From: LSUCC0057 sp042091915
Lineage (GTDB): Bacteria; Pseudomonadota; Gammaproteobacteria; Pseudomonadales; Porticoccaceae
Direction of reading: 5' to 3'
DNA: 32,760 bases
Assembly (NCBI GenBank): GCA_042091915.1
Contig: JBELGO010000009.1
Location: 1 to 32,760, forward strand
Under the pieces are notes generated by a model, which was not told the DNA's origin, did no database searches, and saw only the letters and a list, made by a program, of their open reading frames with translations. How positions within the stretch are numbered: position 1 is the first letter of the stretch; every line of letters starts with the position of its first letter. The position numbers and the translations under genes are program-made. Shown here piece after piece: positions 1 to 7,636 of the stretch.

Positions 1-997
1 GCCCTGTAACTAATATCATCCCCTGCGGTCGAGCTAGCGCCTGCTCATAAAGTTGGCGCTGTTCTGGTTCGAACCCCAGTGCATCTAGCCCAATTTGAGC
101 CGCGGCTGGATCGAGGATACGCAGCACTACTTTTTCCCCAAATTGCAGCGGCAGGCTATTCACCCGGAAGTCGATGGCGCGATTTTTAGAGAGTTTGAGC
201 TTGATTCTGCCATCCTGCGGTACCCGTCTTTCCGATATATCCATGCGCGACATAACTTTTAATCGAGCGGCTAAGCGCGGAGCTAAATTGACCGGAGGCC
301 GAGCTATCTCTTGCAGCACGCCATCTATGCGGAAACGTATTCGGTACTGTTTTTCGTAGGGCTCGAAGTGAATATCGGAGGCGCCCAAGCGGATAGCGTC
401 CAGCATTATTTTATTGACGAAGCGAACCACAGGCGCATCGTCTTGGGCTCTGCTGTTGTTGGGCTCTTCTTCGCGCTCGCCCATTTCGATATCGAGTTCA
501 TCGAGATGGACCTCATCGATAGTGTCGAGGGCCTCATCGAATGCTTTAGCGTCTGGATTATCCAAGTAGTGTTCTAGTGCAGAGATAATTTGATTAGATG
601 TCGCCAGTATCGGCTCGACACTACTGCCTATTTGAAACTGTATTTCTGCAATGGCCTGATAATTGGTTGGATCACTGATGGCGATATAGAGACGGTTGCC
701 GCGTTTGTAGAGAGGTATCATCTGGTGTTTGCGCAGTAGCTTGGCATCAACACTCTGAAGGGGGAATGCATCAAAATTGTGCGCAGTTAAATCGTATAAA
801 GGTAAACCAAATTCACGCGCGGCACTGCGGGCTATTTTTTCTTGGTCGAGTAAGTTGCTTTCATAAAAGAGAGCAAGCGCTGAACGATTATCACTGCTGG
901 CGCGTGCCACAACCGCGAGTGCCTGACCTCTATCAAGCTGATGCTCATGGACTAGCCTTAGGGGCAAGCCATGTAATTGAGTGGAATCTGTGCTCAT
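1..997 (-). CDS. pilB: Type IV pilus assembly ATPase PilB (5' part; C-terminal half outside window)
   Basis: PilB is the cytoplasmic hexameric ATPase that powers pilin extraction from the inner membrane and pilus extension. The reading frame starts at ATG 997 and stays open to the window edge, giving about 332 residues. An N-terminal MshEN/GspE-N-type domain comes first (about residues 1-150, with an RQ/IAISDPT-like segment). An acidic linker follows, then the start of the GspE/PilB ATPase domain with APVVRFVN, ASDIHFEP and RFRIDGVLQE. The frame ends at GMILVTG, just before the expected Walker A loop, so Walker A and the zinc-binding tetracysteine are off-window. Complete relatives are about 565-575 residues. 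It is divergent from pilA, the arrangement known in Pseudomonas, where pilC and pilD follow pilB. The identification is firm. The exact start is less so, because the Shine-Dalgarno match is weak. Confidence 0.95.
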   Translation of the reverse strand, partial: MSTDSTQLHGLPLRLVHEHQLDRGQALAVVARASSDNRSALALFYESNLLDQEKIARSAAREFGLPLYDLTAHNFDAFPLQSVDAKLLRKHQMIPLYKRGNRLYIAISDPTNYQAIAEIQFQIGSSVEPILATSNQIISALEHYLDNPDAKAFDEALDTIDEVHLDELDIEMGEREEEPNNSRAQDDAPVVRFVNKIMLDAIRLGASDIHFEPYEKQYRIRFRIDGVLQEIARPPVNLAPRLAARLKVMSRMDISERRVPQDGRIKLKLSKNRAIDFRVNSLPLQFGEKVVLRILDPAAAQIGLDALGFEPEQRQLYEQALARPQGMILVTG

Positions 998-1154
998 AAA
1001 AGGTCATCTGCCAGCCAACAAAGTGAAAGTTACAGCAAAATCATTGAAGTTTAGTTCACACTACCCAGTCCTGCAGCATTCAAGCCGGGATTATTGAGTC
1101 TCTGCGTACAGATCTATAAAAACAGCAATAATCTCTGAACGGCTGAAAAAAAAA

Positions 1155-1168
1155 CGCACTGTATTTGC
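1155..1168 (+). promoter_or_regulatory. Candidate sigma54 (-24/-12) promoter of pilA
   Basis: The sequence reads CGCAC, five bases, TTGCT, which matches the RpoN consensus TGGCAC-N5-TTGCA in spacing. The -12 GC is present at 1167-1168. The -24 GG is degenerate (CG at 1155-1156), and this is the weak point. Transcription would start near 1180, leaving a leader of about 65 nt before pilA. pilA of Pseudomonas is known to be RpoN/PilR dependent, which supports the guess. It remains an inference. Confidence 0.4.
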
Positions 1169-1244
1169 TATATTACGTATGGCATAAAAGCCTATCGAAC
1201 TGTTTTCAGGTCAAAGTGTGTGTTATCTCACCGAGGAGAGGGCT

Positions 1245-1718
1245 ATGAGCAACTTACAAAATCTGCGTCAGCAGAGTGGTTTTACCCTGATTGAGCTGAT
1301 GATCGTAGTCGCGATCATCGCAATTCTAGCCGCGGTAGCGGTGCCGCAATACAACGACTACACCCTGCGCGCAAAAATGTCAGAAGTGGTTTTAGCCGCT
1401 GCGCCGTGTAAGTTAGAGGTCTCTGAAGTGGCTCAGAGTGAGAATATCTCCGCTTATACCGCTTGGGGTTGTGTTTCGACAGGCTCTTCGCAATATGTTG
1501 AGAGTGTTGCTGTCGACGCTGGCGTCATTACCGTCTCTATACGCGAGCCTTCTAACAGTGATTTAGATGCTGGTAGTGTGGTATTTACACCCAAAAGTGC
1601 TACCGGCGCTACCGTTACTAACGAAGGCTCTATTTACGAGTGGAGCTGTGCGCCGAGCGCGGAGGCTTTGAATAAATACTTTCCGACTAACTGTCGCGCG
1701 GTTGCCGCTGCAGAGTAA
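1245..1718 (+). CDS. pilA: Type IV pilin, PilA major-subunit type
   Basis: This is a 157-residue prepilin, the structural subunit of a type IVa pilus. A 12-residue leader ends in Gly and is followed by FTLIELMIVVAIIAILAAVA, the class III signal cut by PilD between Gly12 and Phe13, with Glu at mature position 5. The hydrophobic N-terminal helix spans about residues 13-37. The C-terminal globular part has four cysteines (in APCK, WGCV, WSCA and TNCR), enough for two disulfides, the last pair forming a typical C-terminal loop. ATG 1245 is chosen because GAGGAGAGG lies just upstream; an earlier GTG at 1218 would lengthen the leader without a ribosome site. It is divergent from pilB, with a terminator right after it. 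This is probably the major pilin given its pilB neighbour, although a minor pilin cannot be fully excluded. Confidence 0.93.
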   Translation: MSNLQNLRQQSGFTLIELMIVVAIIAILAAVAVPQYNDYTLRAKMSEVVLAAAPCKLEVSEVAQSENISAYTAWGCVSTGSSQYVESVAVDAGVITVSIREPSNSDLDAGSVVFTPKSATGATVTNEGSIYEWSCAPSAEALNKYFPTNCRAVAAAE

Positions 1719-1750
1719 TTTGCCAACAAGTCGCGCCAGTCTGGGCGAAA

Positions 1751-1778
1751 AAAAAGGCGAGCATCTGCTCGCCTTTTT
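1751..1778. terminator. Bidirectional terminator between pilA and nadC
   Basis: The inverted repeat is GGCGAGC, four bases, GCTCGCC, with an A-run on the left and a T-run on the right. It can therefore end both pilA (plus) and nadC (minus), which converge here. Confidence 0.85.
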
Positions 1779-1791
1779 GTTGGGCGCTCTT

Positions 1792-2718
1792 TTATTGGCG
1801 TTCTGGCAACACCTCCAGGCGCATTGACAGGTCAACGGCGCGAATATGCTTGGTCAATGCCCCAGATGAGACAAAGTGTACGCAGCTGTCGGCGAGTGCG
1901 CTCAACGCCGCGGCCTCTATATTGCCTGACACCTCAATTTCACAGCTGCCCAGCGATCGCTGAGAAATTTCAACCATCTGTTGTTGAGAAAAGTTATCCA
2001 GCATGATGCGGTCTGCTCCGGCGGCAACCGCTTGGTCGAGCTCTTCCAGTGTTTCGACCTCTACTTCTACCATGCGCTCTGGGGCTTGCTGGCGGGCTGC
2101 GGCAACTGCAGCAGCGATGGAGCCACAACCGGCGATATGGTTCTCTTTAATCAGAAACGCATCAAATAACCCAATGCGGTGGTTGTAACAGCCGCCCACA
2201 GAGACGGCATATTTTTGAGCGTAGCGTAGGCCCGGCAGAGTTTTGCGTGTATCCAGTACGGCAATCCCGGCCGCTGCCGTGAGGGCGGCGTATTCACTGG
2301 CCGCAGTGGCGGTGGCGGAGAGTGTCTGGATAAAGTTGAGCGCACAGCGCTCACCGGTGAGCAGTGAGCGGGTGGCGCCACGCAAACGCAGAAGCGGCTG
2401 GTCGGCTGCAACTCGTTCACCCTCACTGACCAGCCACTCTATCTCGACATCGCTATCGAGCTGAGAAAAGACCTCATCAGCCCAAGGGCGGCCACAGATC
2501 ACGGCTTCTTCTCGGCTGATGACAACGGCTTGTGCGCGCTGCCCTGCGGGAATGAGCTGTGCGGTTATGTCGCCACTGCCAATATCTTCCTCGAGTGCGC
2601 AAGCGACACTATTGCGAACCCTAGAAAGAAAATCGGTATCTTTTAGCGAGTGGAGACCAAATTGTTGGGTCAATGTAGTGCGCGGACGCGGCTCTGCAGG
2701 GCGAGTTAACTCTGGCAT
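1792..2718 (-). CDS. nadC: Nicotinate-nucleotide pyrophosphorylase (quinolinate phosphoribosyltransferase)
   Basis: NadC converts quinolinate and PRPP to nicotinate mononucleotide, CO2 and PPi, the third step of de novo NAD synthesis (EC 2.4.2.19). The 308-residue protein shows the family signatures in order: EEDIGSGDIT near the N-terminus, the long TRKTLPGLR...YAVSVGGCYNHR segment, LIKENHI, the VEVEVETLEEL strand-helix, IMLDNF, and EVSGNI of the phosphate-binding barrel end. ATG 2718 fits the usual start with a roughly 20-residue extension. Longer in-frame starts would run into the ampD leader. It is divergent from ampD and convergent with pilA; nadC, ampD and pilA are also close neighbours in Pseudomonas. 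Nothing is missing from the active site. Confidence 0.96.
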   Translation of the reverse strand: MPELTRPAEPRPRTTLTQQFGLHSLKDTDFLSRVRNSVACALEEDIGSGDITAQLIPAGQRAQAVVISREEAVICGRPWADEVFSQLDSDVEIEWLVSEGERVAADQPLLRLRGATRSLLTGERCALNFIQTLSATATAASEYAALTAAAGIAVLDTRKTLPGLRYAQKYAVSVGGCYNHRIGLFDAFLIKENHIAGCGSIAAAVAAARQQAPERMVEVEVETLEELDQAVAAGADRIMLDNFSQQQMVEISQRSLGSCEIEVSGNIEAAALSALADSCVHFVSSGALTKHIRAVDLSMRLEVLPERQ

Positions 2719-2745
2719 AATCGCTCTCGGTATTAGTGGAGACAC

Positions 2746-2752
2746 TATTATA
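2746..2752. promoter_or_regulatory. Overlapping divergent -10 elements for nadC and ampD
   Basis: On the minus strand TATAAT (2752-2747) lies 29 bases before the nadC start. On the plus strand TATTAT (2746-2751) lies about 30 bases before ampD. No good -35 is visible for either, so the two promoters may be weak or mutually exclusive. This is an inference from motif matches only. Confidence 0.35.
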
Positions 2753-2781
2753 CGGTGCTGATTGAAAATAGAGGAGTGCCG

Positions 2782-3366
2782 ATGTCTGAGTATATTAAAG
2801 CTGTGCGGCGGCAACTGAGCGAAGAGGGCTGGCTGAGCGGCGTGGCGCACTGTCCGAGCCCCAACTGCAATGCACGGCCAGCGGGTACCGTTATCTCTCT
2901 GTTAGTGATACACAATATCAGTCTGCCGCCAGGCGAGTACGGCGGTGGTCATGTAGCGGAGCTTTTTACCAACCAGTTGGATCAAGACGCCCATCCGTAC
3001 TTTGCCACAGTTGCCGAACTGCAAGTTTCCGCACATTTTTTGATCGAGCGCGACGGAAGTTTGACACAGTTTGTGGGCACTCAGCAGCGCGCTTGGCATG
3101 CGGGTATCTCCAGTTTTGAGGGAGTACAAAACTGCAATGATTTTTCGGTGGGTATTGAGTTGGAGGGCTGTGATGACAGCCCGTACAGTGATGCGCAATA
3201 CGCAGTGCTGGCAGAGCTCACCGAACAGCTTTTGGAACGCTACCCGGCGTTAAATAGGGAAAGAATAGTAGGCCACAGTGACATTGCCCCAGGGCGTAAA
3301 ACAGATCCAGGGCCAAGTTTTGATTGGTCGCGCTACTTTAAATTGCTCTGCACGGCGTCCCGCTGA
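2782..3366 (+). CDS. ampD: 1,6-anhydro-N-acetylmuramyl-L-alanine amidase AmpD
   Basis: AmpD is a cytoplasmic zinc amidase that removes the stem peptide from 1,6-anhydroMurNAc-peptides during cell-wall recycling. In species with an inducible AmpC it thereby keeps the AmpR inducer low. The 194-residue protein is an amidase_2 domain. Zinc ligands and catalytic residues line up with the characterised enzyme: His44 (VIHN), Glu126 (VGIELEG), His165 (VGHSDIAPG), Lys173 and Asp175 (KTDPG). There is no signal peptide, which favours cytoplasmic AmpD over the periplasmic AmiD type. ATG 2782 is preceded by GAGGAG at a good distance. The last 34 bases overlap the 3' end of the ampG-like gene on the other strand. 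No ampC or ampR is in the window. Confidence 0.95.
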   Translation: MSEYIKAVRRQLSEEGWLSGVAHCPSPNCNARPAGTVISLLVIHNISLPPGEYGGGHVAELFTNQLDQDAHPYFATVAELQVSAHFLIERDGSLTQFVGTQQRAWHAGISSFEGVQNCNDFSVGIELEGCDDSPYSDAQYAVLAELTEQLLERYPALNRERIVGHSDIAPGRKTDPGPSFDWSRYFKLLCTASR

Positions 3367-4601
3367 TGCCATGGGGCGACCCAGCTCAGTAGCAGCATGC
3401 CGGGCAGAGCCAAAAGCGCACAGCCGTAAAAGAACAGCTCCCAGCCAACAACTTCGACAACAACGCCAGTCGCGGCATTGGCAACGGTACGCGGCAGCGC
3501 TGTGATCGCTGTAAACAGCGCAATCTGTGTCGCCGCATAAGCGGGGTGTGTGGTGCGGGCGATAAACGCTACAAAAGCGGCAGTCCCAAGGCCGACGCCG
3601 AGATACTCAAAGGCTATAACCAAGGCCAGCAGTGCCAGCCCCTCACCGATATGAGCAAGCAGCGCAAAGCCCAAAATAGAGAGCACTTGAACAGCGCCGA
3701 ATAGCCACAGGGCGCGGTTGATACCGATTTTAACCATCCATAAACCGCCCAAAATACCGCCAATAATCATAGGCCACAGCGCTGCGTGCTTGGCGACCAA
3801 GCCTATATCGGTGGTGGAAAAACCCATGTCTAAATAGAAGGGAGTGGCCAGTGCGGTGGCGAGGCTATCACCCAGTTTGTAGAGCAGCATAAATGCCAGT
3901 ACTGCGAGCGCTTGGCGGCGGCCATTGCGGGTAAAAAATTCATTAAACGGTTCTACCACAGCCGCTTTTAATGTCGCCGGGCGCGCCACCGCTGTGCGCG
4001 GTTCACTGATCGATAGCGTTAAGCCGACCGCAACCAACATAAAACCAGCAGTAATAATAAATACAGTGCTCCAGGGCAGCAGGTCGGCGAGAATCAGAGA
4101 GAGAGAGCCGGGCACTAGCCCGGCAATTCGGTAGGCGTTGACGTGCAGAGAGTTACCCAGTCCGAGTTCATGATCTGGCAGTAACTCGCGGCGATAGGCG
4201 TCGAGAACCACATCTTGGTTGGCGCTGAGCAGTGCTATAGCGAAAGAGAGCGCGGCGATAGTGGTGAGTTGAACACCGGGGTCTAACCAGCCGAGCCCGG
4301 CAATGGCAGCCAACAGTAATAACTGTGTAGCCAGCATCCAGCTGCGCCGCAAGCCGAGACGATAGATGGGTAGTGCATAGCGATCGACCAGTGGCGCCCA
4401 GATAAATTTCCAGGTGTAGGGAAGGCCTATCAGGGCGAAAAAACCAATTTCGGCAAGGCCAACCCCGCTGCTGCGCAGCCAGGCAGGGATTAATGTGATA
4501 AGAATATAGAGCGGCAGGCCTGAGGCAAAACCGGTAAAAAGGCAGATTAGCATGCGCCGATTACAGAGCTCGCGCCAGTTTATGGTGTTATTGGTGGTCA
4601 T
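3333..4601 (-). CDS. ampG: AmpG-family muropeptide permease (MFS)
   Basis: This inner-membrane major facilitator protein has about 422 residues and 12 predicted hydrophobic segments. The N-terminus carries AmpG-like blocks: GFASGLPL, AWLRSSGV, IGFFALIGLPYTWKF and WAPLVDRY. AmpG imports GlcNAc-1,6-anhydroMurNAc peptides, the precursors of the AmpD substrate, so the tail-to-tail position with ampD fits one recycling pathway. E. coli AmpG is longer (491 residues, 14 segments); the short 12-segment form is common in other Proteobacteria. ATG 4601 is chosen over a TTG four codons upstream, though neither has a clear ribosome site. Another sugar or siderophore MFS function is possible but less likely given these motifs and the neighbour. 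Confidence 0.85.
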   Translation of the reverse strand: MTTNNTINWRELCNRRMLICLFTGFASGLPLYILITLIPAWLRSSGVGLAEIGFFALIGLPYTWKFIWAPLVDRYALPIYRLGLRRSWMLATQLLLLAAIAGLGWLDPGVQLTTIAALSFAIALLSANQDVVLDAYRRELLPDHELGLGNSLHVNAYRIAGLVPGSLSLILADLLPWSTVFIITAGFMLVAVGLTLSISEPRTAVARPATLKAAVVEPFNEFFTRNGRRQALAVLAFMLLYKLGDSLATALATPFYLDMGFSTTDIGLVAKHAALWPMIIGGILGGLWMVKIGINRALWLFGAVQVLSILGFALLAHIGEGLALLALVIAFEYLGVGLGTAAFVAFIARTTHPAYAATQIALFTAITALPRTVANAATGVVVEVVGWELFFYGCALLALPGMLLLSWVAPWHQRDAVQSNLK

Positions 4602-4792
4602 GCAGATTGCCAAAGATGGTTTGTAAGCAGCGATCGACCGGCTGACATTGCCAGCAAGGCTGCGCCCCGCGGTGGGCAGCTTTGATCGGTGGTCGTGCTG
4701 ATCTTGGATGGATGGTTTACCATGGGCGCAGGTTACGCGAAATAACGTTTCGTTACACGCCCAACAACGGACAACTTTTAGGGAGATGGTGC

Positions 4793-5224
4793 ATGCCGTT
4801 GCCGCTACTACTTTTTATACTGGTTCCCGCACTGGAGACTGCTGTACTCATTCAGGTGGGTGGTTGGCTCGGAGCCAGTTGGACGCTGGTGTTGATTCTT
4901 GCCACGGCGATGCTCGGTTACCGACTGCTGCGCATTCAGGGTTTTGAGACACTCTGGCGGGGTCAACAGAAACTGGCCCGAGGCGAGCTTCCGGCACAAG
5001 AGTTGGTAGAAGGTGTAATGCTCGCATTTTGTGGCGCATTGCTGCTTACCCCAGGTTTTATCACCGATATAGTTGGCTTCGCCGGTTTGGTGCCGGCTTG
5101 GCGCCAGGCTGTCGGTCGGCGTGTCATAGCCAGGGGGATGGCGACTAACTCGCAATCGCGCAGTGCCGGGCCACAGGTCTTTGAGGGCGAATATGAAGAG
5201 CCGCGCGAGCGCCTCGATAGATAA
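4793..5224 (+). CDS. fxsA: FxsA family inner-membrane protein
   Basis: The protein has 143 residues with the FxsA layout. A first membrane segment (LLLFILVPALETAVLI), a second (WTLVLILATAMLGYRLLR) with the family's conserved G-x-R-L-L-R-like turn, a soluble loop with GELPAQELVEG, and a third segment (LLLTPGFITDIVGF) are followed by a charged tail. E. coli FxsA (SuzA) overproduction relieves F-plasmid exclusion of phage T7; its normal role is unclear. ATG 4793 follows GGGAGATGG, so upstream in-frame starts are not needed. The gene lies directly before groES, a placement also seen around groE in other Gammaproteobacteria, but the sigma32-type promoter between them suggests groESL is mainly transcribed on its own. 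Confidence 0.9.
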   Translation: MPLPLLLFILVPALETAVLIQVGGWLGASWTLVLILATAMLGYRLLRIQGFETLWRGQQKLARGELPAQELVEGVMLAFCGALLLTPGFITDIVGFAGLVPAWRQAVGRRVIARGMATNSQSRSAGPQVFEGEYEEPRERLDR

Positions 5225-5280
5225 TCGGCTAGGTCTGGACATACCACCTCAAAAAAAGCGGTTTTTTTTTACCCTCTCCG

Positions 5281-5308
5281 CTTGAAAAGGAAAATTGCGC
5301 GCCCATAT
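5281..5308 (+). promoter_or_regulatory. Sigma32 (RpoH) heat-shock promoter of groESL
   Basis: CTTGAAA (5281-5287) and GCCCATAT (5301-5308), separated by 13 bases, match the RpoH consensus CTTGAAA-N11-16-CCCCATNT very closely, including upstream CTC. Transcription would start near 5315, about 80 nt before groES. No CIRCE (HrcA) inverted repeat is visible, so control is probably by sigma32. Confidence 0.85.
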
Positions 5309-5397
5309 CTGAAACAATTGCGGAATCCCGCAAGTAATTGGCAATACGTCCTAAATCAACGGATATTGTATCCACAGATAGACTGGAGAACTTTGTG

Positions 5398-5691
5398 ATG
5401 AAAATTCGTCCCCTACACGATCGCGTAGTCGTACGTCGACAAGAAGAAGAGCAAAAGACAGCCGGAGGTATTTTGCTGCCAGGCTCGGCACAAGAGAAGC
5501 CCAACCAAGGCGAAGTGATTGCCGTGGGCAGTGGCCGTATTCTCGATAGCGGCGACACTCGCCCTGTAGATGTAAAAGTGGGTGATGTTGTTGTATTCGG
5601 TAAGTACGCCGGCAGCGATACCATCGAGGTCAATGGCGAAGAGCTAGTGATCCTCAGTGAAAGCGACATTAAGGCGGTAGTGGAAGCCTAA
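5398..5691 (+). CDS. groES: Co-chaperonin GroES
   Basis: GroES is the heptameric lid of the GroEL folding chamber in the cytoplasm. The 97-residue protein is full length and begins MKIRPLHDRVVV. The mobile loop (about residues 17-32, EEEQKTAGGILLPGSA) carries the GIL-type hydrophobic tripeptide that docks onto GroEL. The C-terminal half shows GDVVVFGKYAGSD and ILSESDIKAVV. ATG 5398 follows GGAGAA. It forms one unit with groEL (55 bases between them) under the heat-shock promoter. Nothing is unusual in length or motifs. Confidence 0.98.
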   Translation: MKIRPLHDRVVVRRQEEEQKTAGGILLPGSAQEKPNQGEVIAVGSGRILDSGDTRPVDVKVGDVVVFGKYAGSDTIEVNGEELVILSESDIKAVVEA

Positions 5692-5746
5692 TTATCCACT
5701 GCACAGCATAGGTATTTGGTTTTAACTGTTTTAAAGGAAAATAATC

Positions 5747-7393
5747 ATGGCAGCAAAAGATGTGAAATTTGGTGATAGCGCTCGCAAAAAAATGCTAGCG
5801 GGTGTCAATGTACTGGCCGATGCAGTCAAAGTGACGCTCGGTCCAAAAGGCCGCAATGTGGTTCTGGATAAAGCTTTTGGTGCACCCACTGTCACAAAAG
5901 ATGGTGTATCGGTAGCTAAAGAGATCGAACTGCAGGACAAGTTCGAGAATATGGGCGCTCAAATGGTTAAAGAAGTCGCCTCAAAAGCGTCTGACGAAGC
6001 AGGTGACGGTACCACTACTGCAACGGTTCTGGCTCAATCTATTGTTAATGAAGGCCTCAAATCGGTAGCCGCTGGCATGAATCCGATGGACCTCAAACGC
6101 GGCATTGATAAAGCTGTTGAAGTAGCCGTCGCTGAGATTGCCAAAATTGCTAAACCTTGCTCAGAGTCAAAAGAGATCGCTCAAGTCGGCACTATCTCTG
6201 CCAACAGTGATTCGCATGTCGGCGATATCATCGCCGAGGCGATGGCTAAAGTCGGCAAAGAAGGTGTGATCACTGTTGAAGAGGGTCAGGCGCTGCAGAA
6301 CGAACTCGATATCGTTGAAGGTATGCAGTTCGATCGCGGTTACCTCTCACCCTATTTCATCAATAACCAAGAGAGTATGAGCGTTGAGCATGAAAGCCCG
6401 TTCATTCTACTTTGCGACAAAAAAATCTCGAACATCCGCGAACTGTTGCCGCTACTAGAAGGCGTGGCTAAAGCCGGCAAACCGCTGATTATTGTTGCTG
6501 AAGATGTTGAAGGCGAAGCGCTGGCTACCCTGGTAGTCAATAACCTGCGCGGCATTGTTAAAGTGGCCGCCTGTAAAGCTCCCGGATTTGGCGACCGTCG
6601 CAAAGCAATGCTCGAAGATATTGCGATCCTTACCGGCGCTACCGTGATCTCTGAAGAAGTGGGCTTGGATCTGGAAACTGCGACCCTCGACCACCTCGGT
6701 ACGGCCAAGCGCATCACCATGAGTAAAGAGGCGACAACTATCGTCGACGGCGCTGGTGAACACGCAGCTATTGAAGCTCGCGTTAAGCAGATCCGCGCTC
6801 AGATCGAAGAGACTAGTTCTGATTATGATCGCGAAAAACTGCAAGAGCGCGTAGCCAAATTGGCTGGCGGTGTCGCTGTGATTAAAGTGGGTGCAGCGAC
6901 TGAGATGGAAATGAAAGAGAAGAAAGCTCGCGTCGAAGATGCCCTGCACGCGACTCGCGCAGCGGTTGAAGAGGGCGTAGTACCTGGCGGCGGTGTCGCT
7001 CTGGTGCGCGTACTGCAAAAAGTGGTTGTCACTGGTGACAACGAAGACCAAAACGTCGGTATCGCCTTGGCGCGCCGCGCTATGGAGGCGCCGCTGCGTC
7101 AAATCGTAGAAAATGCTGGTCAAGAAGGCTCAGTTGTAGTCGACAAGGTCAAGCATGGCGAAGGGAACTTCGGTTACAACGCCGGCACTGGCGAGTATGG
7201 CGACATGATCGAAATGGGTATCCTCGATCCTGCCAAAGTAACTCGCACTGCTCTGCAAGCTGCAGCCTCTATTGCCGGCTTGATGCTCACTACCGAAGCG
7301 ATGGTAGCCGATGCACCGAGCGACAATGACGGCGGCGGCATGCCCGATATGGGTGGCATGGGTGGCATGGGCGGCATGGGCGGTATGATGTAA
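5747..7393 (+). CDS. groEL: Chaperonin GroEL (60 kDa)
   Basis: This is the 548-residue subunit of the double-ring ATP-driven folding chamber. Conserved stretches include VTLGPKGRNVVLDK, GDGTTTATVLAQ (nucleotide site with catalytic Asp), PYFINN, KAPGFGDRRKAMLEDIA and GVVPGGGVAL. The tail is the usual flexible Gly-Met repeat (GGM units to the stop), as in E. coli and other Proteobacteria. The Shine-Dalgarno AAAGGAAA lies before ATG 5747. It is co-transcribed with groES and ends at a strong terminator preceded by an extra hairpin. Long open frames on the opposite strand here are codon-bias shadows. Confidence 0.99.
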   Translation: MAAKDVKFGDSARKKMLAGVNVLADAVKVTLGPKGRNVVLDKAFGAPTVTKDGVSVAKEIELQDKFENMGAQMVKEVASKASDEAGDGTTTATVLAQSIVNEGLKSVAAGMNPMDLKRGIDKAVEVAVAEIAKIAKPCSESKEIAQVGTISANSDSHVGDIIAEAMAKVGKEGVITVEEGQALQNELDIVEGMQFDRGYLSPYFINNQESMSVEHESPFILLCDKKISNIRELLPLLEGVAKAGKPLIIVAEDVEGEALATLVVNNLRGIVKVAACKAPGFGDRRKAMLEDIAILTGATVISEEVGLDLETATLDHLGTAKRITMSKEATTIVDGAGEHAAIEARVKQIRAQIEETSSDYDREKLQERVAKLAGGVAVIKVGAATEMEMKEKKARVEDALHATRAAVEEGVVPGGGVALVRVLQKVVVTGDNEDQNVGIALARRAMEAPLRQIVENAGQEGSVVVDKVKHGEGNFGYNAGTGEYGDMIEMGILDPAKVTRTALQAAASIAGLMLTTEAMVADAPSDNDGGGMPDMGGMGGMGGMGGMM

Positions 7394-7430
7394 GCGCCTG
7401 TTTAGCCGTGTGCTCAGAGCTGAGCACCTT

Positions 7431-7458
7431 AAAAGCCCGCAAAATATTGCGGGCTTTT
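7431..7458 (+). terminator. Rho-independent terminator of groESL
   Basis: A perfect 12-bp stem AAAAGCCCGCAA / TTGCGGGCTTTT with a four-base loop ends in a T-run. A second hairpin without T-run (GTGCTCA, four bases, TGAGCAC; 7410-7427) lies between the stop codon and this terminator and may protect the 3' end. Confidence 0.9.
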
Positions 7459-7636
7459 TATTGGTCTGTCCAGTGTGGTGAAGGCGCTGTTTAGGGCTTT
7501 TTATTTCGGTCAGAACCACTACAATGACAACAGCACCGCCTGCGGTGTTAAAACAAAACTGTGGTCGCAACTGCCGATAATATTTGCCGGTGCGAGCCAC
7601 TTAAAATCTCAGGGTAACTCTCTAAGGAGAACGTGT

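Noticed and set aside
174..999. Several short plus-strand frames at the left edge
   Set aside because: They are opposite to the clear PilB coding frame on the minus strand.
5250..5270. A-run, GCGG, T-run after fxsA as a terminator
   Set aside because: The possible stem is almost only A-T pairs with no proper GC arm.
6455..7123. Long 222-codon frame on the minus strand inside groEL
   Set aside because: Antisense to a highly conserved gene, no homology-like motifs, Cys/His/Phe-rich composition typical of a codon-bias shadow.
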